The notes: generated by a model not told the origin, from the sequence alone. A stretch of 64,000 nucleotides of DNA from Anaeromyces robustus (GCA_002104895.1 MCFG01000225.1:42501-106500); one strand, 5' to 3'. Shown: positions 35,576-48,346, numbered from the stretch's first letter. Numbers and translations are program-made.

Positions 35576-38500
35576 TTTTTATTTTTTATTTTTATTTTTT
35601 TTTGTTAACTTTATTATTTTTTATATTTTATATATTTGTTTTTTGTTTTTTTTTTTTTTTGTTTAATTTTTTGTTTTGAAATTTAAAATATAAAGAAAAA
35701 TCAACCATTTTATATTAATTTGAAAAATTATTCACTAATATTCAATACAGATAAAAAATGGATGACAAAATCATTATAAATTAAATACAATAAAAAAAAT
35801 AATATTAATAATAATAATAAATAAATAAATTAATTATATATATATAAATAACTATATATATATTAATTAAATTTCCATTAATGTATTTTATACACATATA
35901 TGTGTATAAACTATTTTAAAATGATTTTTAATATATTTTAATATTTATTAATAAATTGTCATATTTTTAAAATTTTAATTATATTAATTAATACTTTTCA
36001 TTTAAAATATTTTAAAAAGAAAAAAAAATTTTTTTTTTTTTTTAATATAATTGATAATTTACCCCTTTATTTTATTTATAATATACTGTATTTGAACACA
36101 ACAAATTTTATTTATATTTATTTTTATTATTTTATTATTTTTTTTATTATTAAAATAAAAATGAATGATACAAGTAAAAAAGTTCTAAAATAAACAATAA
36201 AAATAGATAACCTTATTTAACAAATAGATGGATATATACTTTCTTTAATTTTACTATTGGACTTTTATTACAAAATATTAAATATTATTTAATTAAATAA
36301 TTAAAAAAATTAATAAAATAAATAAAATTATTAATAAAATAATAAATAAAATAGCCATTATAAAGAATTTATATCTATATTTTAAAAAAATATAACAATT
36401 TGAATAATAAAAAATATAATAGCACTTAACACTTTGTCAAATAAATAATTATTTTTTTTAGTTTTATTACTTAATAAAACCTTTTATAAATTTTATTATG
36501 GATAAAAAAATTTATTTCTTTATATTTAAAGATAAAAATTTAATTAATAAATAATTTAATAATCAATTACAAAAATTAAAAAAAAAATAGATATATATAT
36601 ATTTATGAAAATTCTTTGTTAAAAAAAAAAATTAAATTAAAATTTTTAATCAGTTATGAAATTTATTAATTTTCAAATATTATAAAAAATACAAACAACC
36701 ATAAAAAATAGATAATAATTAGTCATAATGATATAATTCATTTATGATATGGGAAACAAAATTGTATAAAATTTTAATTTTAATATATTATACAAATTTA
36801 TACAAATAAAAATAATGAAAATAATAATCCATTTTCATCCACTAATCCACTTAGAAATAATTAAATTATTCAAGAAATAAAATAATACATAATAATTATT
36901 ACTTTATAGATTAATTTATTTATTTTTAAATATAATATTAAAATAATGTTATCATTTTATATAATATAAAAATAAAACCAACGGATATATTAATAAAAAA
37001 TAATATTAATTATAACGTTGATTAGATTTAAAAAAATATAAATTAAGCCACAATAATATGATCTTTTTATTAAATTCTTTTTTTTAAAATACACAAAAAA
37101 TAAAATCGAACATTTTAAAAGAATTATATATATATATATAAGAAAAAAATACTACTTTTAAGTGGATATGAAACTAAGCATGGGGATATTTATACCATGT
37201 TTATTTTATCAATTTCAATTATGATAGAAATTAGTCATAACTTTATTTATTATCAGAAAAATTGTAATTAAAGAAAAAATAATATAACTTTTATTATATA
37301 TAATATTTACTTATTTACAAAATATTTTATATCTCAAAGTTTTAATATGTTTTTTAATAATTAATGTGGCTTGACTATAAATCATAAATACCTTTAAAAT
37401 TATTGCTTATTTAATATACATAAAACTTTATATTTTTTTTAATATATTAATATATTTGTTTATTAATATATTCGTTTATATATAAAAATAATATAATATA
37501 ATGTAATAATTATTTTCTATATATATTAATTACTTTTATTTATAGAAAATAAATGCACAATACAAAAATAGAAAAAGAAAAGAAAAAAAAAAAAAAACGA
37601 CAACAAAGTATTCATTGTAATAATAATAAATTTTATTTATATATTAAAATAATGTATTAAACCGCTTTTAGTAATTAGAAGAACATTTTGTGTTCCCTTG
37701 TATTTAAAAATAATTGAATTATATTAATTTGGTGGAGATCTCGATCTTTACTGGATGGAGAAAATTATTACAATAAAAAATATAAATTAACATAAAAATA
37801 AAAAAATAAAAAAAAGGAAAGAATAAAAAAAGGAAAGAATAAAAAAAGGAAAGAAAAAAATGGAAAGAATAAAAAATGGGAAAAATAAAAAATGGGAACA
37901 ATAAAAAATGGAAAGAATAAAAAAAAATAATAAATATTAAGAAAGTAATAATAAGAAATTTCTGTAAAATTAAACAAAAAAATTTTTTTAAAAAAAATCA
38001 TTATAATAAAAAGAAATAGAATAATATTTATTATATATTAAAGAACTTTTTGAATAAAACAATGAATATTATTTTCTATAATTATTTTTTTTTCTTGTAC
38101 TCTTTTTTTATAGAAAGATTCTATAATACAAAAAATGAAAAAAAAAATATTTAAAAATTAAAAAATAAATAATTAATTAAATAATTAAATAATTAAATAA
38201 TTAAATAATTAATATATTAATAATATTTAAATAACTTTAAGAATTACAATATATTATAATGTATTAATAATATATAATTTAACTGAGTAAAAAAAAAACA
38301 ATAACAACCATAAAATAAAAAAGAAAAAATGGATTTGTTCTTAAATGATTGTTCATAATTGAACATCTTAGTGCTAAATTTATGAAAAAACAACATAAAA
38401 AGTATAAAATAATAAATTTTATGATTTAACAAAGAAGGGTTAACGTATTAATTCATAAAAAATTTAAACAATATTAATAAAAAGCAAACAATAAATTCGT

Positions 38501-40559
38501 AATGAAAATATAATTAAAATAAATATAAATATAAATATAAATATAAATATAAATATAAATATAAATATAAATATAAATACAAAATGACGAAATATCAAAA
38601 ATTTAAAATTATTATATTGTATATATCCTTAAAAAGAAAAATGTAACCCACCATAAAAAGAATATTGTAACCCATTGTAAAGATAAAGATAAAACATTTT
38701 TTATAAAAATTTGGTAATATAAATATTAAATGTTAATCTAACTATATTAATAATTAATATTTATGTAATAATAATATTAAAAAATAAATTAATTATTATT
38801 AATATGATTAATATGATGTAAATCTTAAAAAAAAAAAAAAAGAATTTTTTATACTTAATTATCAACTGCCTTTTATATTTATTGATCAACTGTATTTTGT
38901 TTTATTCTATTATTTATTTTATTATATTATATTATATTATATTATATTATATTATATTATATTATATTATATTATATTATATTATATTATATTATATTAT
39001 ATTATATTATATTATATTATATTATATTATATTATATAATTTTATAATTAAGTTTATATACAGAAAAGGTTTTAAATTAAAGAATATGTTTTAATTATGT
39101 ATAATTTTCTTTTTCTTTCTTATTTTTTACATATAAGGGAAAATAAATATATGTTTTCATTAAAATATAAATTTTTTTTGAACTTTTTATTTTTTTTCTT
39201 TCCCTTTTTTTTTTCTTTAGTTAAATTTTTATTATAAAATTTATCATTTCTTAATTAAACAAAATAAAAATTGATCAAAAATAATTTAAAAATATTTAAT
39301 ATATTCAGAAACATAACATAATATATAAAAAAATAAATATTATTTTGATACATTTTTTTTTTTTTTTTGGAATAAAATCATGTTATTTCTATAATTATCA
39401 ATTTTGATTGATTTTAATTTTTTAATGTTACACAACTAATAACTTTAATTTTAATTTTCATTTATCATTAATTATTAAAGAATCAAAAAAAAAAAAATTA
39501 ATTTTTAGATTAAATATTAAATAAATTAAAGAAAAAAGAAAAAAGAAAAAATAAACATTAATAAAAATAGTATTATAAAAATGGATTGGATGGTCACACA
39601 TTGTTATTGATTATTTAGTGTAATATATTGTTATTGTAATTGTTATTAAAAATAATAAAATTTTAATATAATCAATAATAGCAAAACAAAATACAAAAAA
39701 ATAAGATTATTATGATTACATTATATACAATTTTGAAAATAAGTAAATTTATTATGATTACATTGTATACAATTTTGAAAATCAATAAAATTATTATTAT
39801 ACTAAAATATAAAAAATTAAGATATATAATATAATATATAATTTAATATAAAATTATATACACTAGTATATTAAGAATATTAGATATAACTATTTAATAT
39901 GTAGAATACAAAATATATTGCAATATATTATATAGTAATATTAATAATATATGTAAAATACATCATATATAAAAATATATAATAAGATATAAATAATAAT
40001 ATATAATATATATAATAATATAAAATTAATATTTGAATAAGTTCAATTTCTATATATTACTATATATATTTGCTTTTTATTATAATTATTTCATTTGAAC
40101 AAACATAAATTAATGATAAAAATAAATTTTATTCAAAATATATTATTAATCTTTACATAAAAATTCTGTATTTTATAAAAAAGATTAATAATTTTGATTG
40201 ATGTTATTTATTTATTTATTTATTTATTTAATCATTATCCATTTATTTATTTATTTATTAATTCATATTATAATTTATTATTAATAATTTTTATGTGATA
40301 TCAGTTAATTTATGATAAATCCTTTAATAGGTAGTTTTTTAAAGTAAATAAATAAATTTATTTTACTACTACTTTAATTGTGGTAAATAATATTTATATA
40401 TCTTTATAAAAATATTGTTTATTATTTTTGAGTATATCAAAAAAAAAAAAAAAAAAAGGTTTTCAAAGATTTTTTTTTTTTTACTGTTTATTTTTAATAT
40501 TAAATAAAAAATTTTATTATCAAATGTTACACAGCCTAACTTTGTTGTTTAAAAGGTTA
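35576..40559. other. 5-kb gene-free A+T-rich region
   Basis: No gene seen on either strand; long open stretches here are translations of simple sequence. Main contents: purine-rich GGAAAGAATAAAAAA-type tandem repeats (37806-37925), an AAATAT array (38519-38581), a TATTA pentanucleotide array (38920-39036) and an ATTT run (40205-40255). A small G+C-richer patch at 37650-37765 has no recognisable content. The part just after 35576 is the upstream region of the cellulose synthase fusion. Confidence 0.6.
38920..39036. repeat. TATTA pentanucleotide microsatellite
   Basis: More than 20 uninterrupted TATTA units. It yields a spurious Ile/Leu/Tyr reading frame. Confidence 0.9.
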
Positions 40560-41440
40560 TTAAAAAATTAAATAAAATAAAATAATAATAATAATAATAA
40601 TAATTATAATAATAGTGAAATTTTTATAATATTTTTGCTTTGTTGTTTTATCATGAAGAATCATTTTAATTTTATTCCTTTCTAAATAGTTTGAAGTGTA
40701 AAAACGGAAATAATCTGAGAAATAAGTAATATCATCAAGATTAATTGGATTATCATTTAATAATATAGATACTATTTCATATTTTTCCTCAAAATTTACC
40801 TCTTCCTCATACGAAAAATTAAATTGAGCAATTTTTGCTATAATGTTCATTCCTGAATTTTCCATTGTAGAACCTGCAATTATTTTGAAATCATTAAATT
40901 TTGGAATGGTTTGAATAAGATACCATTTATTATCTTCAATACCTCAACTACCATCATTATCTTTACAACATTGATCCCTTTATTGGTTCACAAATATTAA
41001 AACATTTTTTTCACTAACTTTACACCAAGTTTCATTTATGAAATTCCAACTATCATCTTTATCAGTATAATTTGTTTCACATCCATTCCAATATGGATAA
41101 TTATCAAATATTTTATCTTCTTTTACTTTCTCATCAGGAAATGCAATATGCTATGCTTGAGGATGGTTCATATTATGAACTATCCTCAAGCATAGCATAT
41201 TTTGTAATTCCATCAATATAAACTATTTCATCATCTCTACAACATGGTATACCAAGACTATGTCTATATTCACAGTATTCATCACTATCAATATCTGGTA
41301 TATTATCTAAAAATTATTTAGAGAATTCAAACACAAATTAACAACCGAATATTTACAGTTGAATTTTCACCAACTACAGTTATTGGCAATGTTATTGCTG
41401 AAATAAATGTAATAATTGATTGGGATTTTATTTTTAATTT
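40560..41440 (-). pseudogene. decayed copy of the triple-dockerin gene
   Basis: Minus-strand relative of the gene at 43490-44673. Exon 1 (near 41330-41438) is still recognisable but its ATG has become ATA. The intron is mostly gone. The first dockerin region is disrupted by a 55-bp near-perfect palindrome (41146-41200), and stops break the later dockerins around 40945-40990. The C-terminal domain survives best: 40560-40865 encodes MENSGMNIIAKIAQ and the block NFEEKYEIVSILLNDNPINL, very like the intact gene. Its last codons run into an ATT microsatellite. The arrangement is head-to-head with the intact copy. Confidence 0.8.
41146..41200. repeat. near-perfect palindrome inside the dockerin pseudogene
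   Basis: Arms of 25 nt (41146-41170 and 41176-41200, one mismatch) separated by 5 nt. One arm equals the genuine coding sequence (GCTTGAGGATGGTTCA in the intact gene). The other is an inverted copy that replaced about ten original bases (GCTTGTGGTTTT in the intact gene). Confidence 0.85.
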
Positions 41441-41772
41441 TATATAAATAATTTATTATTTATTATTTATACTTTTAATATTTATTATATATATATATTT
41501 ATAGAATTTTTATTATTATTTTTTGTCTTGCAAAAATAATAAAAAAAGTAAATGCTTAATTGTTTTTTTTTATTTTAATTTCAAATTAAAATAAATTTTT
41601 TTTGTACATTTAGCAACTAAATAATTAATTGCTTTTATTTATTCTAATATCTTTTTTTTTTTTTTTTTAATTTTTTTTTTTTTAATTTTTTTAACTTTTT
41701 TGTAGGAACTTATTTTATATTTATATAAAAAATTTTTTTTTAATAATTGTTGTTTCTATTTTTCTTTTTTTT

Positions 41773-41828
41773 TTTTTCATTGGAATATACCCTCTTTTAA
41801 TATATAGAGGGTATATTCCAATGAAAAA
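41773..41828. repeat. perfect 22-bp hairpin
   Basis: TTTTTCATTGGAATATACCC with two more bases (41773-41794) pairs without mismatch with 41807-41828 around a 12-nt A/T loop. It sits next to sequence homologous to the 3' flank of the intact dockerin gene, which has its own hairpin of different sequence. Confidence 0.85.
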
Positions 41829-42229
41829 TACAAATGTGTGTGTAAAAATTTATTATATTAAAAAATAGACTAAGATTTTTTTAGTGTATCTACTTCAGTT
41901 CCAATTGTGTGTAATAAAATAAAAAAATTTGTACCCAATATGTATAATTAATAAAAAAAAACTCTTAGTAAAGATGAGTCATACAATAATTAAAATTAAA
42001 ATAGTTAAAATAGTCAAATGATTTAAGCAAATTTATTGTATAATATTATAATAAAAAATTAATTTCAATTATTAACAACTTCAAATTAAATTTATATCTT
42101 ATAAAAATTATAATATTTTTAATATAATATTTATTATTTTTATTTGATGATTACTATATAATACATTAAATAGAATATTGGTAATAATTATATATGTTAA
42201 TATTAGTTATTATTTAATCCTAATACCAA

Positions 42230-42330
42230 GATATCTAATATTACAATAAAATTTTGTTCCTTCAATTATACTCCAATTTCCATTTTCGTTTATTTCAACA
42301 ATTTCAACTATCATTACACCATAAAAATCC
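42230..42330 (-). pseudogene. isolated dockerin-module relic
   Basis: On the minus strand one frame gives VEIVEINENGNWSIIEGTKF followed by YCNI, matching the core of a fungal dockerin (Asp/Asn-x-Asn-Gly-x-Trp, then Cys). It has no start or further domains. A more eroded version lies at about 49985-50060. Confidence 0.55.
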
Positions 42331-43489
42331 TAAATTATGAGTGTAACAATCAACTCATTAAAAAACTGATAAGGTGAGAGTAGAATTATGTTAAATTTGT
42401 AAATACATTAAATACTTTATTAATTATTTAATTTTTTAATATTTTATAGTTTTAGAAAATATATAATATAAAAATGTAGGAATGAATAATTAAAAATAAG
42501 TAATTAATATTATAGAAATAAATAAATAAAATTAAAAAAAAAATTCGATTAATTAAAAATATTATTATATTATTTAAAAAAAAAAATAAATAAATAAATA
42601 TAAATTCATAAGAATTTGTTAATTTAAAAATGTTAAGAAATTCTCAAATAAGCAATATTATATAAAAATATAATAATATTGGAATTAGAAATAATATGAA
42701 AATTTAAAAGAATAAAAAAATGATCAATATAAAAAATAAGAAGTTAATATTTTAACTATTAAACAAAAAAAAATATTATTAATTTATTTATAATAATATT
42801 CAAATGAAAGAAAAAAATTTGAATATGATAATATAATAATTATAAAAATAAAATACTATTAATAAAATGTAGTTATTTATTAATTTATCTGTTTATTTAT
42901 ATATTATTTTTTTTAATATTTTTATTAATTTTTTTATTAACTTTTATTAATTTTCCTTATTAATTTTTATTTTTATTATTTAATTATTTTTATTTTTTAT
43001 TTTAATATATATTATTTTATTTTATTAATTCATATATTACTTTATGTTATTATATTAAATAATTATATGAAAAATAATAATAATAATATATATAAATGGC
43101 AATATCAGTAATAAATAATATATAACTTAAAACTTTTTTTTTTTATATTTATTACACCATTTTTTTTTATATTAACAAAAAAGTTTTTTTTTTTTATTTT
43201 ATATAAATATAATAATTTTCTACAAAAAAAATTAAAAAAAATTTAAAAAAAAATTATTATATAAAAATTAAAATAAAAGCAATTAATTACTTAGTTGCTA
43301 AATGTACAAAATAAAAAAATATTTATTTTAATTTGAAACTAAAATTAAAAAGAAATAATTAAACATTTATTTTTTTTTTATTATTTTTGCAATACAAAAA
43401 ATAATTATATAACTTTTATAAAAAATATATGTATATATAATAATAAAATAAAAATATAAATATTAGATTATATATTTATAAATTTAAAA

Positions 43490-43596
43490 ATGAAATCCCA
43501 ATCAATTATTGCATTTATTTTAGCATTAGCATTACCAATGACTGTAGTTGGTGAAAATTCAACTGTAAAGAATTGGAGTAAAGGTAAATAAAATAA

Positions 43597-43657
<61 letters not shown>

Positions 43658-43811
43658 ATATACATATATATATATAATTTTTTTTGAATTAAAATTTTAA
43701 ATTTATATATAACATTTTTATTTTTATATAAAGCAATTTTTAATATTTTATATAAATATATTTTATAATTTTTAATAAATAAATTAATAAATAAATAAAT
43801 AAATAAATTAA

Positions 43812-43854
<43 letters not shown>

Positions 43855-44673
43855 ATTAATATATGAATAAATTAATATATAAATAAAATAAAATAAAATA
43901 TTTAATTTGTGTTTGAATTCTCTAAATAATTTTTAGATAATGTACTAGACGTTGATAGTGATGAATATTGTGAATATAGACATAGTCTTGGTATACCATG
44001 TTGTAGAGATGTTGAAATAGTTTATATTGATGGATTTACCAAATACGCTTTGCTTGAGGATGGTTCATATTATGCTTGTGGTTTTGCATTTCCTGATGAG
44101 GAAGTAAAGGAAGATGAAATGTTTGGTGATTATCCATATTGTAATGGATGTGAAACAAATTATACTGATAAAGATGGTAGTTGGAATTTCATTGATGAAA
44201 CATGGTGTAAAGTTAGTGAAAAGAAATGTTTTAAAATTTGTGAACCAATAAAAGGATATCAATGTTGTAAAGATTCATCTACAGAAGTTATATCTAAAGA
44301 TAATGATGGTAGTTGGGGTATTGAAAATAAAAAATGGTGTCTTATTCAAACCATTCCAGAATTTAATGATTTTGAAATAAATGCAAGTTGTACCATGGAT
44401 GGTTCAGGAATAAATAAGTTACTAAAATATGTTCAATTTATTTTTTCCTATGAAGAAAATGTGAACTTTGAGGAAAAATATGAAATAGTATCTATATTAT
44501 TAAATGATAATCCAGTTAATCTTGATAATATTACTTATTTCTCAAAGTATTTCCGTTTTTACACTTCAAACTATTTAGAAACCAATGAAATTAAAATGAT
44601 TCTTCGTGATAAAACAACAAAACAAAAATATTATAAAACTTTCATTACTGGTGTATATAGAATGTTTTTTTAA
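43490..44673 (+). CDS. secreted protein with three dockerin-like modules, novel C-terminus
   Basis: Two exons are read, 43490-43583 and 43937-44673. The donor is G|GTAAAT and the acceptor TTTTTAG; joining keeps the frame and gives 276 residues. Residues 1-21 are a signal peptide (MKSQSIIAFILALALPMTVV). Three dockerin-like modules follow: a divergent one at about 43-79 (GIPCCRDVEIVYID, without the usual DGxWG), a second at about 96-122 (YTDKDGSWNFIDETWC) and a third at 130-166 (YQCCKD to DNDGSWGIENKKWC). Residues 170-276 form a domain I do not recognise. There is no catalytic domain, so it may be an adaptor or accessory component of the cellulosome; inferred. Four decayed relatives lie nearby on the minus strand. 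The second exon alone opens in frame well before 44050, which supports the splice. The intron is mainly AAAT repeats. Confidence 0.8.
43584..43936 (+). other. intron of the triple-dockerin gene with AAAT arrays
   Basis: 353 bp, GT...AG ends, largely made of AAAT microsatellite at 43595-43660 and 43775-43860. The corresponding introns of the decayed relatives also hold this repeat (45735-45780 and 50345-50467). Confidence 0.75.
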
Positions 44674-44848
44674 ATAGACATAGAATAATTTTTCAATTCT
44701 AAAAAAATATATATTTATATATAAAAATATTTATATATAAATATATTTTTATTATTAGTAAAGAATAATTAATTCGTTTAAAAAAATATTTAATAGTTTT
44801 TGTTACTATTTTCTTTATTAATTATTTTTATCTAATAAAAATTTTTTT

Positions 44849-44895
44849 ACACACACCAGGAACATTAAAAATAAATTAATGTTCCTGGTGTGTGT
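44849..44895 (+). terminator. perfect 19-bp hairpin downstream of the dockerin gene
   Basis: ACACACACCAGGAACATTA (44849-44867) pairs perfectly with 44877-44895 around a 9-nt loop, about 180 bases after the stop. The G+C in the stem makes chance unlikely. It may be a 3' end structure or a mutational fold-back. Confidence 0.5.
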
Positions 44896-45126
44896 ATCTA
44901 CTACAATTTAAATTGTGCAATAAAAAAATTTGTACCCATTTTGTCAATAATACTAAAAAAAAATTTTAGTAAAGATGAGTCATACAATATATTATATTTA
45001 AAATGATCAAATGATTTAAGCAAACGTTTTGTATAATATTATTAATAATTTATATAATTTTTAAAAAACTATAATTTTCATATATAAGATATAAATTTAA
45101 AAACTGAAATTAATATGATTTTAATA

Positions 45127-45167
<41 letters not shown>

Positions 45168-45261
45168 TTTAATAGTATTTAAAAAAAAAAAAAAGAAAAA
45201 TAAATTTTAATAATATTAAAAAAAAAAAAAGAAAAATAAATTTTAAAGTTCTTATTTCATT
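44896..45261. other. spacer with long poly(A) tracts
   Basis: No gene. Homopolymer A runs at about 45131-45163 and shorter ones to 45236. Confidence 0.6.
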
Positions 45262-45479
45262 AATATTAGGAAAGAATTTCCTAAAGTAACAAGTAATACA
45301 TAAAAAATATTAATAATAATAATAATAATATAATAATTTTTAATTATTATTCCCTTATTAATTTAATTTTAATTTAAAACCTTTTATATAGAATTTTAAA
45401 TTTTAAAAAATATAAATATTTTTACATAAAAAAAAATAAATTTTTTTTTTTTTTTTTTTTTTTGATTTATTGTTTTATT

Positions 45480-45741
45480 GAGAATAATAATTTTAATTTC
45501 ATTATTTTCCAAAATCCTTAAATTCTGGAATTGCTTAAAAAACATTATTTATAATTTTCAATACTCAAAACTATCATTATCGTTATTTAGATAAATATTT
45601 ATATTCCTTTTCTGATTCACAAATATTAAATTATTTTTTTACCATTAACTTTATATTAAAATTTATCAACGAAATACTAATCATCATTTTTATTAATATA
45701 ATATTTAATTCATTGATAAGAAAATATATATATTTATATAT

Positions 45742-45772
<31 letters not shown>

Positions 45773-45885
45773 TATTTATTATTTTATTTACCTATACTCC
45801 AATTCTTTACAGTTGGATTTTCACCAACTACAGTCATTGGTAATGCTAATGCTAAAATAAATGCAATAATTGATTGGGATTTCAT
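45480..45885 (-). pseudogene. decayed dockerin gene copy in unit A
   Basis: Exon 1 is intact on the minus strand from the ATG at 45885 (same MKSQSIIAFILALALPMTVV), followed by an intron with AAAT repeats. Beyond it, traces of exon 2 at 45480-45700 are full of stops, and the central part is missing. Confidence 0.75.
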
Positions 45886-46080
45886 TTTTAAATTTATAAA
45901 TATATAATCTAATATTTATATTTTTATTTTATTATTAATATATATATAATTTTTTATAAAATTTTATAATTATTCTTTGTCTTGAAAAAATACTAATAAA
46001 AAAAAATAAATGTTTAATTGTTTCTTTTTAATTTTAATTTCAAACTAAAATAAATATTTTTTTATTTTATACATTTAGCA

Positions 46081-46525
46081 ACTAAATATGAACATAAGGC
46101 TAATGCAATTTTTTTAGGAAATCAATGGATGAATAAACATAATGACCAAAAAGATAAAATATGAGGAAAATTCATTTAAATAGCCCATATCCATCAAAAC
46201 AAAGAATAATTCGTCGTTAAGTTCTTATATTTTATTTTTTTAATGAATTTACAAGTTATCTTGGTGCTGGAATCCTTATTATTCAGTATTGCTCTAATGA
46301 CTGTAAAAACAAAGTAATTATTTTATGGCAATTCATTATAAAGAAGTTAATAAATATTCTGGAAGACTTCGTTCAGACTTGTATGCAAAGTTGACATTAA
46401 AGTCTATTGCTTCACTTAAAGAGAAACCAATTTTTAATAAAATTAAAACAATTTCTCAGTGAATATGGTATTTCTTATGATATTAATGATATAAATAAAC
46501 GTAATGGTGTTATTAGTGAATGTAA
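46081..46525 (+). pseudogene. decayed coding fragment, unit A
   Basis: A G+C-richer block whose frames give phrases such as YKEVNKYSGRLRSDLYAKLT and FLSEYGISYDINDINKRNGV, interrupted by stops and frame changes. No family is recognised. The same block recurs at 50761-51215, and its end at 61631-61720. Confidence 0.4.
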
Positions 46526-46723
46526 TATATTCAATTTAATTATATATATATATATTAATATATAAATAAATTTTTTTTTTAAATAATAAAATAATAAAAA
46601 TATGAATTATAAAATAATCACATAACAATAAATATACATTAATATATTAAAATAATAATATAATTAATATAATTATTTATTATATTTTAGTATTATTATT
46701 ATCCAATTATTTTATATATACAA

Positions 46724-46726
<3 letters not shown>

Positions 46727-46778
<52 letters not shown>

Positions 46779-46779
46779 A
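46727..46779. repeat. AAAT microsatellite
   Basis: Tetranucleotide run in unit A, repeated at the same place in units B (51388-51426) and C (about 61897-62067, the latter expanded and mixed with AATC). Confidence 0.85.
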
Positions 46780-47412
46780 ATTATAAGTAAACAAAGAAAT
46801 ATATTATTAATAAACAGAAAAAAAATGGAATCATTATAATTACTAACTAAATAATTAGTTATTTTTTTATAGAAAAAAAAATTATAATATTATTTAAAAT
46901 AATTTTTTTTTCTTGCATTTTTATTATATATAACAATTTTCAATTTTAAAATTATTAAACATAAATACTAATATTTAACATATATATATAAATGTTATTT
47001 TAAATTATTAAGATGTTATAAATTATAAAAATATAATATAATAATTATTATATTATATCTGAATCATATTATTTGATAATATCAACATACGAAGATAATA
47101 AAGTATTAAATATAAATAATTATTTAATGATACTATTGATATAATTAAAATTTTGAATTTAATTTATAAAAAATATTAAGTATATTGATAAATATATATC
47201 ATAAAATACTTTCAAAAAATAAAATAATATTGAAATACAATATATAAAAATAACAAATAAATTAAATATTATTTAAAATCTAAATAAAATGATAAATAAT
47301 ATTTTTTATAAAAAGTAACTATTATCAAAATCACTAATAAAATATTTATAAATTTATTTATATTTTTTTAAATTATATTTAATGTAACAATAAAAAAAAT
47401 ATTATATAAATC

Positions 47413-48186
47413 ATGATCAATAAAATTATAATATTAAATATAATCATTATAGGTTTATTAATTAAAAAAACCTTTCAACAAGAAATACAAATTAATTACA
47501 ATTATAATAATATTACATCTTTTCAATATTATAAAGATTTTGTATATCTTTATAATAATGATACAGTTAGAAGTAAGGAAGAAATTTTAAAATATACCGA
47601 TATATATCATACTGGATATTATTGTAAAAATAATATATGTGTACATACAGATGATAATGAATATTTTAGACATTTTATTGAATTTCCCGATAACAATGAA
47701 CATATAAAATTATATATTACAACCACTTTTCCATATGAATATATTAAAGAAGATAATTACTTTAATAAATTCTGTACAAGTCGTTATGAAGATATAGAAT
47801 GTTGTGTTTCTGTTCAATGTGAATATGATTCTCAATGTTTATCTAATAAATGTATGAATAATCATTGTATATTTAATGATAATAATCCTATAGAGCATTG
47901 TGATAGTATTTATTCATATAATCAATTTTTAGATAGAAGAACTTCATATATACATTGTGGTAAACCATATCTTGATTCTTGTGAAAATAATGATGAATGT
48001 TCTTCTAAAAAATGTGCAGAAAATAAAATATGTTTAATGCAACTAGATGGTCCATCTGATAGTGAAGGGCTTATAATGAAAGTTTATGTAGGAAGTGCAA
48101 TGTTTGTTATTATAATAATTACTATTATTTGTTTAGTGGTTAAATGTCGTTATGAAGAGTTTAAAAAAAAACAAGTACGTTATTAA
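47413..48186 (+). CDS. Cys-rich single-pass membrane protein, copy A
   Basis: 257 residues: a hydrophobic signal segment (1-21), an ectodomain with 15 Cys, one transmembrane helix (about 224-243, VYVGSAMFVIIIITIICLVV) and a short basic tail (RYEEFKKKQVRY). The Cys-rich part holds two similar modules, CEYDSQCLSNKCMNNHC (136-152) and CENNDECSSKKCAENKIC (190-207), with C-x5-C-x4-C-x4/5-C spacing, reminiscent of small EGF- or Dickkopf-like knots. Orientation is probably type I at the cell surface. No known family is assigned. Nearly identical to copy B at 52083-52856 in the second half; differences cluster in residues 23-129. The stop is followed by a 20-bp palindrome of ATAAATAAAT type (about 48202-48221), also in the other copies. 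Confidence 0.8.
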   Translation: MINKIIILNIIIIGLLIKKTFQQEIQINYNYNNITSFQYYKDFVYLYNNDTVRSKEEILKYTDIYHTGYYCKNNICVHTDDNEYFRHFIEFPDNNEHIKLYITTTFPYEYIKEDNYFNKFCTSRYEDIECCVSVQCEYDSQCLSNKCMNNHCIFNDNNPIEHCDSIYSYNQFLDRRTSYIHCGKPYLDSCENNDECSSKKCAENKICLMQLDGPSDSEGLIMKVYVGSAMFVIIIITIICLVVKCRYEEFKKKQVRY

Positions 48187-48346
48187 AATAAAATTATAAT
48201 ATAAATAAATATTTATTTATCAAATGATTTTTTTATTATAAAGCGTGAATCCCAGTGAGATAGAATATAAAATAGTATTTAATACACATATTCACCAGTA
48301 AACCAAATTATTTCTTTCAAGAATAATTAGTTTTAGGTGGGGGGAA

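Larger units (their letters stand above)
41441..43489. other. spacer between inverted dockerin gene copies
   Basis: No intact gene. It includes the hairpin at 41773-41828, a dockerin relic at 42230-42330 and A/T runs. Bases 41880-42060 match 44900-45050 downstream of the intact gene (shared AGTAAAGATGAGTCATACAA). Confidence 0.55.

Noticed and set aside
37719-38001. Phe-rich frames on the minus strand
   Set aside because: Translations of a purine-rich tandem repeat.
38882-39094. Repetitive Ile/Leu/Tyr frame
   Set aside because: Translation of the TATTA microsatellite.
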